Positions 9,180-18,744 of a DNA stretch of 64,000 bases are shown in pieces. The notes under the pieces are model-generated. The model was not told the DNA's origin. It made no database searches and worked only from the letters and a program-made list of their open reading frames with translations. This DNA comes from Methylopila jiangsuensis (GTDB taxonomy: Bacteria > Pseudomonadota > Alphaproteobacteria > Rhizobiales > Methylopilaceae): contig NZ_BSFK01000005.1 of assembly GCF_027922305.1 (NCBI RefSeq), positions 744,001 to 808,000 of the forward strand, given 5' to 3'. Both the position numbers and the translations under genes were made by a program. Each line of letters opens with the position of its first letter. The first letter of the stretch is position 1.

Positions 9180-9899
9180 ATGTCCTATCTCGAAGGCTTC
9201 ATCGTCGCCGTCCCCGTCGCCAGCAAGGAGCCCTACCGGGCGCTCGCCGCCCGCTGCGCGCCGCTGTTCCGGGAGTTCGGCGCCACCCGGCTGGTGGAGG
9301 CCTGGGGCGACGACGTGCCGGACGGCAAGCTCACCGACTTCCGCCGCGCGGTGAAGGCCACGGAGGACGAAGTGGTGGTGTTCTCCTGGATCGAATACCC
9401 CTCGCGGGAGGTCCGGGACGCGGCGCAGAAGAAGATCATGAGCGATCCGCGCATGGCGGAGATGGGCGGCGAGATGCCGTTCGACGGCAAGCGCATGATC
9501 TTCGCGGGCTTCGCGCCGCTGGTGGACGAGGGCCGCGCGGATGGAACGGGATACGTGGACGGCATGGTCGCCGCCGTGCCCGCCGCCAACAGGGACGCCT
9601 ATCACGCGCTGCGCCAAAGCCAGTCGGCGATGCTGATCGAGCACGGCGCGCTCCGTGTGGTCGACGCCTGGGGCGACGACGTGCCCGACGGCGAGGTCAC
9701 CGACTACCGGCGCGCGGTGAAGGCCGAGGACGGCGAGGCGATCACCTACTCCTTCATCGAATGGCCGTCGAAAGCCGCGCGCGACGCCGGCTGGGCCAAG
9801 GCCATGGCCGATCCGCGCATGGGTCCGGAGGCCGGCGCCCTGCCCTTCGACGGCAAGCGCCTGATCCACGGCGGCTTCGCCACGCTGGTGGACGCGTGA
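9180..9899 (+). CDS. Tandem DUF1428 protein (two fused copies)
   Basis: The 239-residue protein is an internal duplication of the DUF1428 (YbaA-like, ferredoxin-fold dimeric alpha/beta barrel) domain. Copy one spans about residues 1-118 and copy two about 122-239. Both keep EAWGDDVPDG or DAWGDDVPDG, then a TDFRRAVKA or TDYRRAVKA segment, a YPSREVRD/WPSKAARD helix and a MPFDGKRMI/LPFDGKRLI ending. Single-copy homologues are about 117 residues, so here the usual dimer is probably made within one chain. Function is unknown. Divergence from marR with a shared operator suggests induction by a small molecule. The start ATG at 9180 matches the beginning of copy one. Confidence 0.88.
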   Translation: MSYLEGFIVAVPVASKEPYRALAARCAPLFREFGATRLVEAWGDDVPDGKLTDFRRAVKATEDEVVVFSWIEYPSREVRDAAQKKIMSDPRMAEMGGEMPFDGKRMIFAGFAPLVDEGRADGTGYVDGMVAAVPAANRDAYHALRQSQSAMLIEHGALRVVDAWGDDVPDGEVTDYRRAVKAEDGEAITYSFIEWPSKAARDAGWAKAMADPRMGPEAGALPFDGKRLIHGGFATLVDA

Positions 9900-9969
9900 G
9901 CGGCCGCTTCCGCGCGCCTGCGGCGTAGACCAGACTGGCGGCGTCGCCTTCCGCTCGAACGGATTCGCC

Positions 9970-10506
9970 ATGCTCCGCCAGTCTCTCGCCGGCCTCGCGC
10001 TCGCCCTCGCCTGCACGCTCCCGCCGCCCGCCGCCGCGCAGCAGCGGATCGTGGCCCCCGACGGCTGGACTCCATCCGTGAACGCGGCGACGGGAACGAT
10101 CTACTTCCGATGCGAGGCGAAGGCCTGCGTTCCCGGCTCGCTCGTCAGCGCAAAGCGGCAGCCGGACGGGGCGCAGGACTCGCTGACGGCGTTCCGCGCC
10201 AATGTGGAGCAGCGCGGCGCGGCGGTGCTGCAGGCGAGCGGCGGCGCCTATCGCGCGTTCAGGATCGTGACGGTCTACGCCAAGGAGGTCGCGCCCATCC
10301 GCGCCCAGATCGCGGTCTGGGTCATCAGCCGCGCGGATGGCGGAGAGGAACCGACCGCGCTTGCGCTGGTCTCCAACGGACAGACCCGTTTCACGCTGGT
10401 CTCCACCGGAAAGGACGCCGCCACGGTGCGGAAGAACGTCGAAACGATGCTTCCCATTCCCTTCATCCTGACGACCCTGAACGACGACGCCAAGGCCCGG
10501 CGCTGA
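9970..10506 (+). CDS. Secreted protein of unknown function
   Basis: I do not recognise this 178-residue protein. A signal peptide is clear: MLRQSL followed by a hydrophobic stretch, with a likely cleavage after PPPAAAQ near residue 24. The mature part starts with a WTPSVNAATGTIYFRC block with two close cysteines (FRCEAKAC, about residues 47-52). It is then alpha/beta in character, rich in Val and Thr, with a basic KARR tail. It stands alone on the plus strand and converges with the following minus-strand gene, with 7 bases between the stops. Confidence 0.65.
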   Translation: MLRQSLAGLALALACTLPPPAAAQQRIVAPDGWTPSVNAATGTIYFRCEAKACVPGSLVSAKRQPDGAQDSLTAFRANVEQRGAAVLQASGGAYRAFRIVTVYAKEVAPIRAQIAVWVISRADGGEEPTALALVSNGQTRFTLVSTGKDAATVRKNVETMLPIPFILTTLNDDAKARR

Positions 10507-10513
10507 CGGAGTC

Positions 10514-11101
10514 TCACGCCTCGTGGGCGAGGCGCCGGATCGCCGCCTCGCCGCGGAGAGAGAGCCGGTAACCCATGTCGAGGCTCTCGGTGAGGCCGAG
10601 GTTCTTGAGCTTGCGCACGTCGCGTTTGAAATCCGCCGTGGGACGGCCGAGTTCGGCGGCCAGAGCGGCCGCCCGCGTCGCGGGCCGCCGCCGGATGATG
10701 TCCAGCGTCGCGCCCGTCCAGGCTCCGCCCCGTGCGGCCCGGTCGAGTCTCGCGAGCGCGCCGGCGATGTCCGCGACCTCAGCCGCGCCAAGCGCGTCGT
10801 CAAGCCGCAGCGCGTCGCGCGGATCGGCCCCGGCGAAGCGCAGCGCGATGCGGTGGAGCGCACGGCCTTCGCCTTGGCGCAGGTCTTGAAACAGCGCCTC
10901 GCGGGAGGCGAAGCCGGCCGCCGTGGCCTCGGCGTCGTTGAGGTCGCCATCTTCGACGACGGCGACCGAGACGATCTCCACGACGCCCGATGCGGTCTTC
11001 AGGCGCGTGCCGGCCTTCACGGTCGGCCAGATCCAGCGCCGGAACGCGAGCGTCACCTCGCCGGAGGCGATGCGCTCGAGATCCGCGCGCCGGATCAGCA
11101 T
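10514..11101 (-). CDS. ASCH/PUA-like domain protein with C-terminal winged helix
   Basis: The 195-residue protein is not a named family I can assign firmly. The first 75 residues (LAFRRWIWPTVKAGTRLKT, then GVVEIVSVAVVEDGDLNDAEA) resemble the ASCH/PUA-like beta-barrel. This has a basic K-x-G-T-R segment and a V-x-S-V-x-V strand, and is often RNA- or nucleotide-binding. Residues about 130-195 look like a small winged helix (TLDIIRRRPATRAAALAAEL, then RDVRKLKNLGLTESL). A nucleic-acid-related role is inferred from the two folds. It lies 7 bases downstream of eno on the same strand, so it may be cotranscribed. Confidence 0.6.
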   Translation of the reverse strand: MLIRRADLERIASGEVTLAFRRWIWPTVKAGTRLKTASGVVEIVSVAVVEDGDLNDAEATAAGFASREALFQDLRQGEGRALHRIALRFAGADPRDALRLDDALGAAEVADIAGALARLDRAARGGAWTGATLDIIRRRPATRAAALAAELGRPTADFKRDVRKLKNLGLTESLDMGYRLSLRGEAAIRRLAHEA

Positions 11102-11108
11102 CCCAAGC

Positions 11109-12491
<1,383 letters not shown>

Positions 12492-12528
12492 TTATGCCAG
12501 AGCCGGATTTCCGAGGAGACCTCGCCTG

Positions 12529-12975
12529 ATGACCGACCTGCAGCTCGGCCGCGCCGTCGGCCTGCCCGCCTCGCCGGACGAGGCGGAGCTGGACCGGGTG
12601 CCGAACCCCCATCCGGACGTGAACTACGTCGCCCGCTTCACCGCGCCGGAGTTCACCTCGCTCTGCCCGGTGACCGGCCAGCCGGACTTCGCCCATCTCG
12701 TGATCGACTACGTTCCCGATCTCTGGCTGGTGGAGTCCAAGTCGCTGAAGCTCTATCTGGGCGCGTTCCGCAACCACGGCGCGTTCCACGAGGACTGCAC
12801 GGTGGCGATCGGCAAGCGGCTGGCGGACACGCTGAAGCCCCGCTGGCTCCGGATCGGCGGCTACTGGTACCCGCGCGGCGGCATCCCGATCGACGTGTTC
12901 TTCCAGATCGGAGAATTGCCCAAGGGCGTCTGGGCGCCCGACCAGGGCGTGGCGCCCTATCGCGGCCGGGGTTGA
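12529..12975 (+). CDS. queF: NADPH-dependent preQ0 reductase QueF
   Basis: The 148-residue short (unimodular, YkvM-type) QueF reduces 7-cyano-7-deazaguanine to preQ1 in queuosine biosynthesis. The nucleophile Cys46 lies in [15 protein letters not shown] with Asp53. The QueF signature [15 protein letters not shown] (69-83) follows. The [15 protein letters not shown] block (114-128) is the usual C-terminal motif. ATG at 12529 was chosen because the family begins shortly before the conserved [13 protein letters not shown] see no preQ1 riboswitch-like element in the 133 bases upstream. Confidence 0.96.
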   Translation: MTDLQLGRAVGLPASPDEAELDRVPNPHPDVNYVARFTAPEFTSLCPVTGQPDFAHLVIDYVPDLWLVESKSLKLYLGAFRNHGAFHEDCTVAIGKRLADTLKPRWLRIGGYWYPRGGIPIDVFFQIGELPKGVWAPDQGVAPYRGRG

Positions 12976-12993
12976 CGCCTTTCCGGCCCGACC

Positions 12994-13770
12994 TCAGGCG
13001 GGCGCGGCGGCTGCGTCCGGCGTGACGACGCGCACGCCGGCCTCCTCGCAGCGGGCCGCGAACTCCGGCGGCGGCGCGCCGTCGGACAGCAGCAGGTCCA
13101 CCTCGGACAGGCCGCACACCTTCACCGGCGCCTCGCGGCCGAACTTGCTTCGGTCCGCGATCACCCACGCCTCCTCCGCCTGCGCCATGGCGGCGCGGGC
13201 GAACTCGGCCTCGAACAGGTGAAAGTCGCCAAGCTCGCCGCCGCGGGTGATGCCGCCGACCGAGATCAGCGCGTAGCGCACGTGGAACTGGCGGATGAAG
13301 TCCAGCACCGCCGGTCCAAACGCCGCCGCGTCCTCGCCGCCGAGTTCGCCGCCCGCCATGAACACGCGGTTGCCGTTGCGCGCCGCCAGCCGGTGGGCGA
13401 TGGGCGCCGAATGGGTGACGACCGTGAGGCGGGAGTGGTTCCCCAGCGCCTCCGCCACATAGGCGGAGGTGGTGCCGTTGTCGAGGATGAGGCTGTCGCC
13501 GTCCCGGATGCGGTCGCGGGCCAGCGCGGCGACCGCCCATTTGGACTCGTTGTTCACGGCCATGCGGCGCTGGAACGGCGGCTCCTCCACCGCCTCCGGC
13601 GCCATCACCCCGCCGTGGAACCGGAGCAGCGCGCCGGACTCGAGCATGGGCTGGATGTTGCGGCGGATGGTCTCCGTCGACACGTCGAGCCGCGCCGCCA
13701 GCTCGGTGATGCTGAGACTGCCTCGGGCGCGCACCGCCTGAAGAATGTCGGTCTGACGCTTCAGGGACAT
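12994..13770 (-). CDS. DeoR/GlpR family transcriptional regulator
   Basis: The 258-residue protein has an N-terminal DeoR winged helix, with helix-turn-helix in SITELAARLDVSTETIRRNI (about residues 20-39) followed by the LLRFHGGVMAP wing. The C-terminal DeoR sensor domain has the ISVGGITRGGELGDFHLFEAE-type core and the LDNGTTSAYVAEAL phosphate-binding loop. Such proteins usually repress sugar or polyol catabolism in response to a phosphorylated sugar. ATG at 13770 fits the family better than the in-frame 13803. It is divergent from rpe-cbbY. A small inverted repeat (GAAAT-GT-ATTTC, 13881-13892) in the shared intergenic space could be its site. A link to pentose phosphates is inference. Confidence 0.88.
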   Translation of the reverse strand: MSLKRQTDILQAVRARGSLSITELAARLDVSTETIRRNIQPMLESGALLRFHGGVMAPEAVEEPPFQRRMAVNNESKWAVAALARDRIRDGDSLILDNGTTSAYVAEALGNHSRLTVVTHSAPIAHRLAARNGNRVFMAGGELGGEDAAAFGPAVLDFIRQFHVRYALISVGGITRGGELGDFHLFEAEFARAAMAQAEEAWVIADRSKFGREAPVKVCGLSEVDLLLSDGAPPPEFAARCEEAGVRVVTPDAAAAPA

Positions 13771-13966
13771 CGCCGCTCCCGAATCCTCGCCTGAACTCCA
13801 CACAAATCCACGCGGACGCTAGCCCATCGGCGGCGGCGACGCGAGGTCGCCGGCTTTAAGGCCCTGTTGGCGAAGATCGGGAAATGTATTTCACATCAGG
13901 CGCCCTGTACGCGCGGGCGCGGGCGCGCTAGAGCAATGCCGCAGCGCAGCAATTCGTGTGGGTCCA

Positions 13967-14650
13967 ATGTCCTCGCCGCTTCTGATCGCCCCGTCCATCC
14001 TCGCCTCCGACTTCTCGCGCCTGGGCGAAGAGACGCGGGACGTGGTGGCGGCCGGGGCGGACTGGGTCCATCTCGACGTGATGGACGGCCATTTCGTGCC
14101 GAACATCACCTTCGGCCCCGACGTCATCAAGCGGCTGCGGCCCTGGACCGACGCCGTGTTCGACTGCCATCTCATGATCGCGCCGGCGGACCCCTATCTC
14201 GAAGCCTTCGCCAAGGCCGGCTGCGACGTCATCTCGGTGCACGCGGAAGCCGGCCCCCATGTGGACCGCTCGCTGCAGGTGATCCGCGGCCTCGGCAAAC
14301 AGGCCGGGATCGCCATCAATCCCGGCACGCCGGAGAGCGCGGTGGAGTACGTGCTCGACAAGATCGACCTCATCGTGGTGATGACGGTCAATCCGGGCTT
14401 CGGAGGCCAGGCGTTCATCCCGGCCATGGTGGAGAAGATCCGCCGGCTGAAAGCGATGGTGGCCGACCGTCCGATCCGCATCGAGATCGACGGCGGCGTG
14501 ACGCCGGAGACCGCCGGCGCCTGCGTCACCGCCGGCGCGGACGTGCTGGTGGCGGGCTCCGCGGTGTTCAAGGGCGGAACGCAGGCCTACGCCGGCAACA
14601 TCGCCGCCATCCGGGCGGCCGCCGACGCGGCGCTGGGCCGGATCGCCTGA
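13967..14650 (+). CDS. rpe: Ribulose-phosphate 3-epimerase
   Basis: The 227-residue TIM-barrel enzyme interconverts ribulose 5-phosphate and xylulose 5-phosphate (pentose phosphate pathway, Calvin cycle). Family motifs are APSILASDF at the start, [16 protein letters not shown] (metal His and catalytic Asp), [18 protein letters not shown], and IEIDGGV with the second catalytic Asp. An in-frame GTG lies nine bases upstream at 13958. ATG at 13967 is preferred because the family usually starts just before APSILASDF. The gene is followed after one base by the CbbY-like phosphatase, indicating one operon. Confidence 0.96.
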   Translation: MSSPLLIAPSILASDFSRLGEETRDVVAAGADWVHLDVMDGHFVPNITFGPDVIKRLRPWTDAVFDCHLMIAPADPYLEAFAKAGCDVISVHAEAGPHVDRSLQVIRGLGKQAGIAINPGTPESAVEYVLDKIDLIVVMTVNPGFGGQAFIPAMVEKIRRLKAMVADRPIRIEIDGGVTPETAGACVTAGADVLVAGSAVFKGGTQAYAGNIAAIRAAADAALGRIA

Positions 14651-14651
14651 C

Positions 14652-15404
14652 ATGCCGCTCGAGGCGGTGATCTTCGACGTTGACGGCACCCTCGCCGAGA
14701 CGGAGGAGACCCACCGCCAGTCGCTCAACGAAACCTTCGCCGCCTTCGGCCTGCCCTGGTTCTGGGATCAGGCCACCTATCGCCGCCTGCTGCGCGTCAT
14801 GGGCGGCAAGGAGCGGCTGCGCCACTTCATCGAGCACGACCGTCCGCCCATGGCGGCGCAGGCGCTGGCGCGGCTCAACGACATCCACGCCGCCAAGAAC
14901 GCCCGCTACGCCGCCAAGGTGCGCGCGGGAGCCGTGCCGCTGCGCCCCGGCGTCGCGCGTCTGATCAACGAGGCGAGAGGCGCGGGGCTTCGGCTCGCCA
15001 TCGCCACCACCACAAGCCTGCCCAATGTGGAGGCGCTGCTGCAGGCGACGCTCGGCGTCCGCGGACCGGACCTGTTCGACGTCATCGCGGCGGGCGATCT
15101 CGCCGCCGCGAAGAAGCCCGCGCCGGACATCTTCCTGCTGGCGCTGCGGCAGTTGCGGCTCGCCGCCGCGCAGGCGGTCGCGATCGAGGACACCGAGGAG
15201 GGACTGGCCTCCGCCAAGGCCGCGGGGCTCGCCACCCTGGTCACGCCGAGCTTCTACAGCGGGGGGCAGGATGTCTCGGCCGCGGATGCGGTGTTCGATT
15301 CGCTCGGCGAGCCGGACGCCCCCGCGCGCTGGCTGTCCGGGCGGGGGCAGGATGCGAGGCTGGTGTCGCCGGCGCTGCTGCGCGAGCTAGCGGACGCCGC
15401 CTGA
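14652..15404 (+). CDS. cbbY: CbbY-type HAD phosphatase
   Basis: The 250-residue HAD-superfamily hydrolase has motif I FDVDGTLAETE (nucleophile Asp9, general acid Asp11) and a helical cap (about residues 17-90). It also has motif II ATTTS, the motif III Lys in AAAKKPAPDIFLLAL, and motif IV AIEDTEEGL. The cap and the linkage to rpe match CbbY, which removes inhibitory xylulose-1,5-bisphosphate from Rubisco in autotrophs. No Rubisco gene is in this window, so the substrate is inferred from family and neighbour only. The start is fixed by the one-base gap to the rpe stop. Confidence 0.87.
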   Translation: MPLEAVIFDVDGTLAETEETHRQSLNETFAAFGLPWFWDQATYRRLLRVMGGKERLRHFIEHDRPPMAAQALARLNDIHAAKNARYAAKVRAGAVPLRPGVARLINEARGAGLRLAIATTTSLPNVEALLQATLGVRGPDLFDVIAAGDLAAAKKPAPDIFLLALRQLRLAAAQAVAIEDTEEGLASAKAAGLATLVTPSFYSGGQDVSAADAVFDSLGEPDAPARWLSGRGQDARLVSPALLRELADAA

Positions 15405-15407
15405 GCC

Positions 15408-16031
15408 TCATCCGCAGCGCTTCGACGGCCGTTCATGCACCACGAAACACAGGCAACCATCCTTCTCGGCCACCGGGCTATGGGGCTCCACGCTCCGGGA
15501 CAGCGCCAGATCGCCCTTTGCGTAACGGCGGTCTCCGTCCACGTAGCTGCCCCGCAGCACCAGAATGGCCTCAAGCCCCTCATGGCCGTGCTCGGGCACG
15601 ATGGCGCAGGGGGCGCCCTTGAGGAAGCGGGCGTCGCACAGGCCGTCGAACGACAGGCGGCACGTCTGGAAGCCCGGCCATTCAGGACGCCAGTCGAGCG
15701 CGTCCAATCCGGCCCCCGTCAGCCGGTACAGCGCCTCCGGCAACTCCGGATCACGCTGAAGCGGCTGGCCGCGGCCGTAGTAGCCGCCGGCGTAGATCGC
15801 GGCGAGCATGTGGTCGCGCGGCGCGCGCAGAGGCTTCGGCGCCGGCATGGCCTCGATGTCGGCGCCCGCCGTGCGCTCCAGCGCGAGCACGGCGGCGCGG
15901 TTGGTTTCGGACAGCGCCAGATGCGCGTTGACCAGCGCATGGAGATGGGGCGAGAGCGCCCCGGCCGCGTAAGCCGCCAGCAGCGTCTGGGTGTCGTCCG
16001 TGTGTGGCGAAACCCGCTGTCCCACGTCCAC
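15408..16031 (-). CDS. ChrR-like anti-sigma/cupin protein with altered zinc-site cysteines
   Basis: The 207-residue protein has the two-part plan of ChrR anti-sigma factors. An N-terminal helical region (LLAAYAAGALSPHLHALVNAHLAL) is followed by a C-terminal cupin. In the cupin the metal ligands are kept: His148, His150 and Glu154 in EHGHEGLE, and His184 in EPHSP. In the N-terminal zinc site the usual H-x3-C-x2-C is H37-x3-S41-x2-N44, so both cysteines are lost. No ECF sigma gene is adjacent: the neighbours are cbbY (convergent) and cysK (divergent). It may no longer bind a sigma factor through zinc, or may act as a stand-alone cupin sensor. Confidence 0.75.
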   Translation of the reverse strand: MDVGQRVSPHTDDTQTLLAAYAAGALSPHLHALVNAHLALSETNRAAVLALERTAGADIEAMPAPKPLRAPRDHMLAAIYAGGYYGRGQPLQRDPELPEALYRLTGAGLDALDWRPEWPGFQTCRLSFDGLCDARFLKGAPCAIVPEHGHEGLEAILVLRGSYVDGDRRYAKGDLALSRSVEPHSPVAEKDGCLCFVVHERPSKRCG

Positions 16032-16173
16032 GCCCCTTCTGAAAAGCCTTTCGACCGCCGTGCATAAACTTTCTGTGCTCTACGATAAACCGTCCCGGCG
16101 CGGATCAGCCCCGTCCAAAGAGACAAGGGCCGCGACGGCCGGTCGCTTTTCATTCGCCGCCCGGCCCTCTAAC

Positions 16174-16186
16174 GTGCGGACCGCAC
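16174..16186. promoter_or_regulatory. Small palindrome upstream of cysK
   Basis: GTGCGG-A-CCGCAC is a perfect 6-bp inverted repeat around one base, 19 bases before the cysK start and within the ChrR-like/cysK divergent region. It could be an operator overlapping the cysK transcription start. No regulator is identified. Confidence 0.35.
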
Positions 16187-16205
16187 AATTCACCTCATCT
16201 ATTGA

Positions 16206-17255
16206 ATGGGTTTCTTCATGCAGGTTCGCAGCGGTCTCGTCGACGCCATCGGCCGCACGCCCCTCATCCGCCTGAACCGGGCGTCCGAGGCCACGGGGTG
16301 CGAGATTCTGGGCAAGGCCGAGTTCATGAATCCCGGCCAGTCGGTCAAGGACCGCGCCGCGCTGTGGATCATCCGCGACGCCGAGAAACGCGGCGCGCTG
16401 CGGCCCGGCGGAGTGATCGTGGAAGGCACCGCCGGCAACACCGGCATCGGCCTCGCGCTGGTGGCGAACGCGCTCGGCTACCGCACCGTGATCGTGATTC
16501 CCGACACCCAGTCGGACGAGAAGAAGCAGATGCTGCGGCTCGCCGGCGCCGAGCTGGTGGAGGTTCCGGCCGTCCCCTACAAGGACCCGAACAACTATGT
16601 GAAGCTGTCCGGCCGCCTGGCCGAGGAGCTGGCGAAGACCGAAGCCAACGGCGCGATCTGGGCCAACCAGTTCGACAACGTGGCGAACCGGCAGGCGCAC
16701 ATCGATTCCACCGGCCCGGAGATCTGGGACGACCTCGGCGGCAAGGTCGACGGCTTCGTCTCGGCGGTGGGCACCGGCGGCACGCTGGCGGGCACGGCGA
16801 TGGCGCTGAAGGAGCGCTCGAAGGCCGTGAAGGTGGCGCTGGCCGATCCGCCCGGCGCCGCGCTCTACAGCTACTATACGACGGGCGAACTGAAGGCCGA
16901 AGGGTCCTCGATCACAGAGGGCATCGGCCAGGGCCGCATCACCGCCAACCTCGAGGACGCGCCGGTCGATTTCGCCTACCAGATCCCGGACGAGGAATCG
17001 GTGCGGATCGTGTTCGACCTGCTGGAGCATGAGGGCCTGTGCCTCGGCGGCTCCACCGGCGTGAACGTCGCCGGCGCGATCCGGCTGGCGAAGGAGCTCG
17101 GGCCGGGCCACACCATCGTGACGGTTCTCTGCGACTACGGCACGCGCTATCAATCGAAGCTGTTCAACCCGGAGTTCCTGCGCTCCAAGGAGCTGCCGGT
17201 TCCCACATGGCTCGAACGGCCGGGAACGGTCGATCTGAACAGGGTGCTGCTGTGA
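16206..17255 (+). CDS. cysK: Cysteine synthase A (O-acetylserine sulfhydrylase)
   Basis: This 349-residue PLP enzyme makes cysteine from O-acetylserine and sulfide. The PLP lysine is Lys48 in NPGQSVKDRAA. Substrate and phosphate loops are EGTAGNTGIG and GTGGTLAGTA. The C-terminal GGSTGVNVAGAI and CDYGTRYQSKLFNPEFL blocks are family-typical, with a longer C-terminal extension common in alphaproteobacteria. An in-frame ATG at 16218 is an alternative start. The stop overlaps the sseA GTG start by four bases (GTGA), so the two are coupled. Confidence 0.95.
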   Translation: MGFFMQVRSGLVDAIGRTPLIRLNRASEATGCEILGKAEFMNPGQSVKDRAALWIIRDAEKRGALRPGGVIVEGTAGNTGIGLALVANALGYRTVIVIPDTQSDEKKQMLRLAGAELVEVPAVPYKDPNNYVKLSGRLAEELAKTEANGAIWANQFDNVANRQAHIDSTGPEIWDDLGGKVDGFVSAVGTGGTLAGTAMALKERSKAVKVALADPPGAALYSYYTTGELKAEGSSITEGIGQGRITANLEDAPVDFAYQIPDEESVRIVFDLLEHEGLCLGGSTGVNVAGAIRLAKELGPGHTIVTVLCDYGTRYQSKLFNPEFLRSKELPVPTWLERPGTVDLNRVLL

Positions 17256-18100
17256 CCAATCCCAATCTGGTCTCCACCGCATGGCTCGCCGAGCGTCTGG
17301 GCGATCCGGACGTCATCCCCGTGGACGGCTCGTGGTATCTGCCGGGCGCGAACCGCGACGGCGCGGTGGAGTTCCTCAGCGCGCACATCCCCGGCGCGGT
17401 CTATTTCGACATCAACGGGATCGCGGACCTCTCCACCGACCTGCCGCACATGCTGCCCTCCCCCGAGGTGTTCGCGGAGGCCGTGGGCAAGCTCGGGATC
17501 GGCGACGGCGCCACCGTGGTCGCCTATGACGGCGCCGGCCTGTTCGCCGCCGCCCGCGTCTGGTGGACCTTCAAGGTCTTCGGCGTGAAGAACGTCCATG
17601 TGCTGGACGGCGGCCTGCCGAAATGGAGCGCCGAAGGCCGTCCGCTCGACGCCGGCCACGCCACCCGCGCCGCCACGACCTTCACGCCCCGCTTCGACGA
17701 AAGCGCCGTGCGCGACGCGGATCAGGTCGCGGCGGGCCTCGAGGCCGGCGCGTTCCAGGTGGTGGACGCCCGCCCCGCCGCCCGCTTCCGGGGCGAGGTG
17801 CCCGAGCCCCGGCCGGGGCTTGCGAGCGGCCACATCCCCGGCTCGCGCAACGTGCCGTTCGACCAGATCGTGAAGAACGGCCGGCTGGCGGACGAGGCGG
17901 AGCTGCGCGCGGCGTTCGAGGCCGCCGGCGTGGACGTCTCCGGCCCCGTCGTCACCACCTGCGGCTCCGGCGTCTCCGCCGCGATCCTCGCGCTCGCGCT
18001 GGAAGGCGCCGGCGGCAGGGCCGAAGGCCTCTATGACGGCTCCTGGGCCGAATGGGGCGCGGGTCAGAGGCCCGTGGCGACGGGTCCGGCGAAAAGCTGA
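17252..18100 (+). CDS. sseA: 3-mercaptopyruvate sulfurtransferase
   Basis: The 282-residue protein has two rhodanese domains. The N-terminal one is inactive; the C-terminal one has the catalytic loop CGSGVSA, with Cys237. CGSGV(T/S) is the mercaptopyruvate-type loop, unlike CRKGV of thiosulfate rhodaneses. The enzyme transfers sulfur from 3-mercaptopyruvate to thiol acceptors. The start is the GTG within the GTGA overlap with cysK, and the aligned N-terminus (LVSTAWLAERLGDPDV) supports it. Pairing with cysK suggests balance of cysteine synthesis and sulfur recycling. Confidence 0.93.
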   Translation: MTNPNLVSTAWLAERLGDPDVIPVDGSWYLPGANRDGAVEFLSAHIPGAVYFDINGIADLSTDLPHMLPSPEVFAEAVGKLGIGDGATVVAYDGAGLFAAARVWWTFKVFGVKNVHVLDGGLPKWSAEGRPLDAGHATRAATTFTPRFDESAVRDADQVAAGLEAGAFQVVDARPAARFRGEVPEPRPGLASGHIPGSRNVPFDQIVKNGRLADEAELRAAFEAAGVDVSGPVVTTCGSGVSAAILALALEGAGGRAEGLYDGSWAEWGAGQRPVATGPAKS

Positions 18101-18201
18101 ACGGGTCTTTCCCTGCGCCGCGCTTGATCTGGCGACTGCGTTTCTTCAGGCGCAGGCGGTTCTGACGGCGGAGGGATGAAGGTGGCGCTCCAGCCGCGCG
18201 C

Positions 18202-18744
18202 TCACCCGCCCGTCGTCTGCGGAGGCTTAGGCTGGAACGGCTTCATGCCCTCGCGCGCCAGTTCGTCGGCGCGCTCGTTCTCCGGGTGGCCCGCATGGCT
18301 CTTCACCCAGCGCCAGTCGATGGCGTGGACCTTGAGCAGCGCGTCCAGCCGCTCCCACAGGTCCTGATTCTTCACCGGCTTCTTGTCGGCGGTGCGCCAG
18401 CCGTTGCGCTTCCAGCCGTGGATCCACTTGGTCACGCCGTCGCGCAGGTACTGGCTGTCGGTGTGGAGCACCACCGCGCAGGGCCGCGTCAGCGCCTCCA
18501 GCGCAGCGATCGCGGCGGTCAGCTCCATGCGGTTGTTGGTGGTGGGAGCCTCGCCGCCTTTCAGCTCCTTCTCGACCGCGCCCTTGCGCAGGATCGCGCC
18601 CCAGCCGCCGGGGCCGGGATTTCCCGAGCAGGCGCCGTCGGTGAAGATCTCCACCACGTTCGGGTCCGTCACCGCGGGTGGCTGCGGCGCCGCCGCCTCG
18701 GGCAGCGACCGCTTCACCCGCGGACCCCTGGACACCGGGCTCAC
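18202..18744 (-). CDS. rnhA: Ribonuclease HI
   Basis: This 180-residue RNase HI cleaves RNA in RNA-DNA hybrids. The catalytic carboxylates are visible: Asp in [16 protein letters not shown], Glu in NRMELTAAI, Asp in [10 protein letters not shown] and Asp in NERADELA. The basic handle [16 protein letters not shown] is present. The start is taken as GTG at 18744, giving a GTGA overlap with the thrB stop and an N-terminal extension of about 30 residues before the core. A shorter start at an internal GTG is possible. thrB-rnhA pairing is common in Hyphomicrobiales. Confidence 0.93.
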   Translation of the reverse strand: MSPVSRGPRVKRSLPEAAAPQPPAVTDPNVVEIFTDGACSGNPGPGGWGAILRKGAVEKELKGGEAPTTNNRMELTAAIAALEALTRPCAVVLHTDSQYLRDGVTKWIHGWKRNGWRTADKKPVKNQDLWERLDALLKVHAIDWRWVKSHAGHPENERADELAREGMKPFQPKPPQTTGG

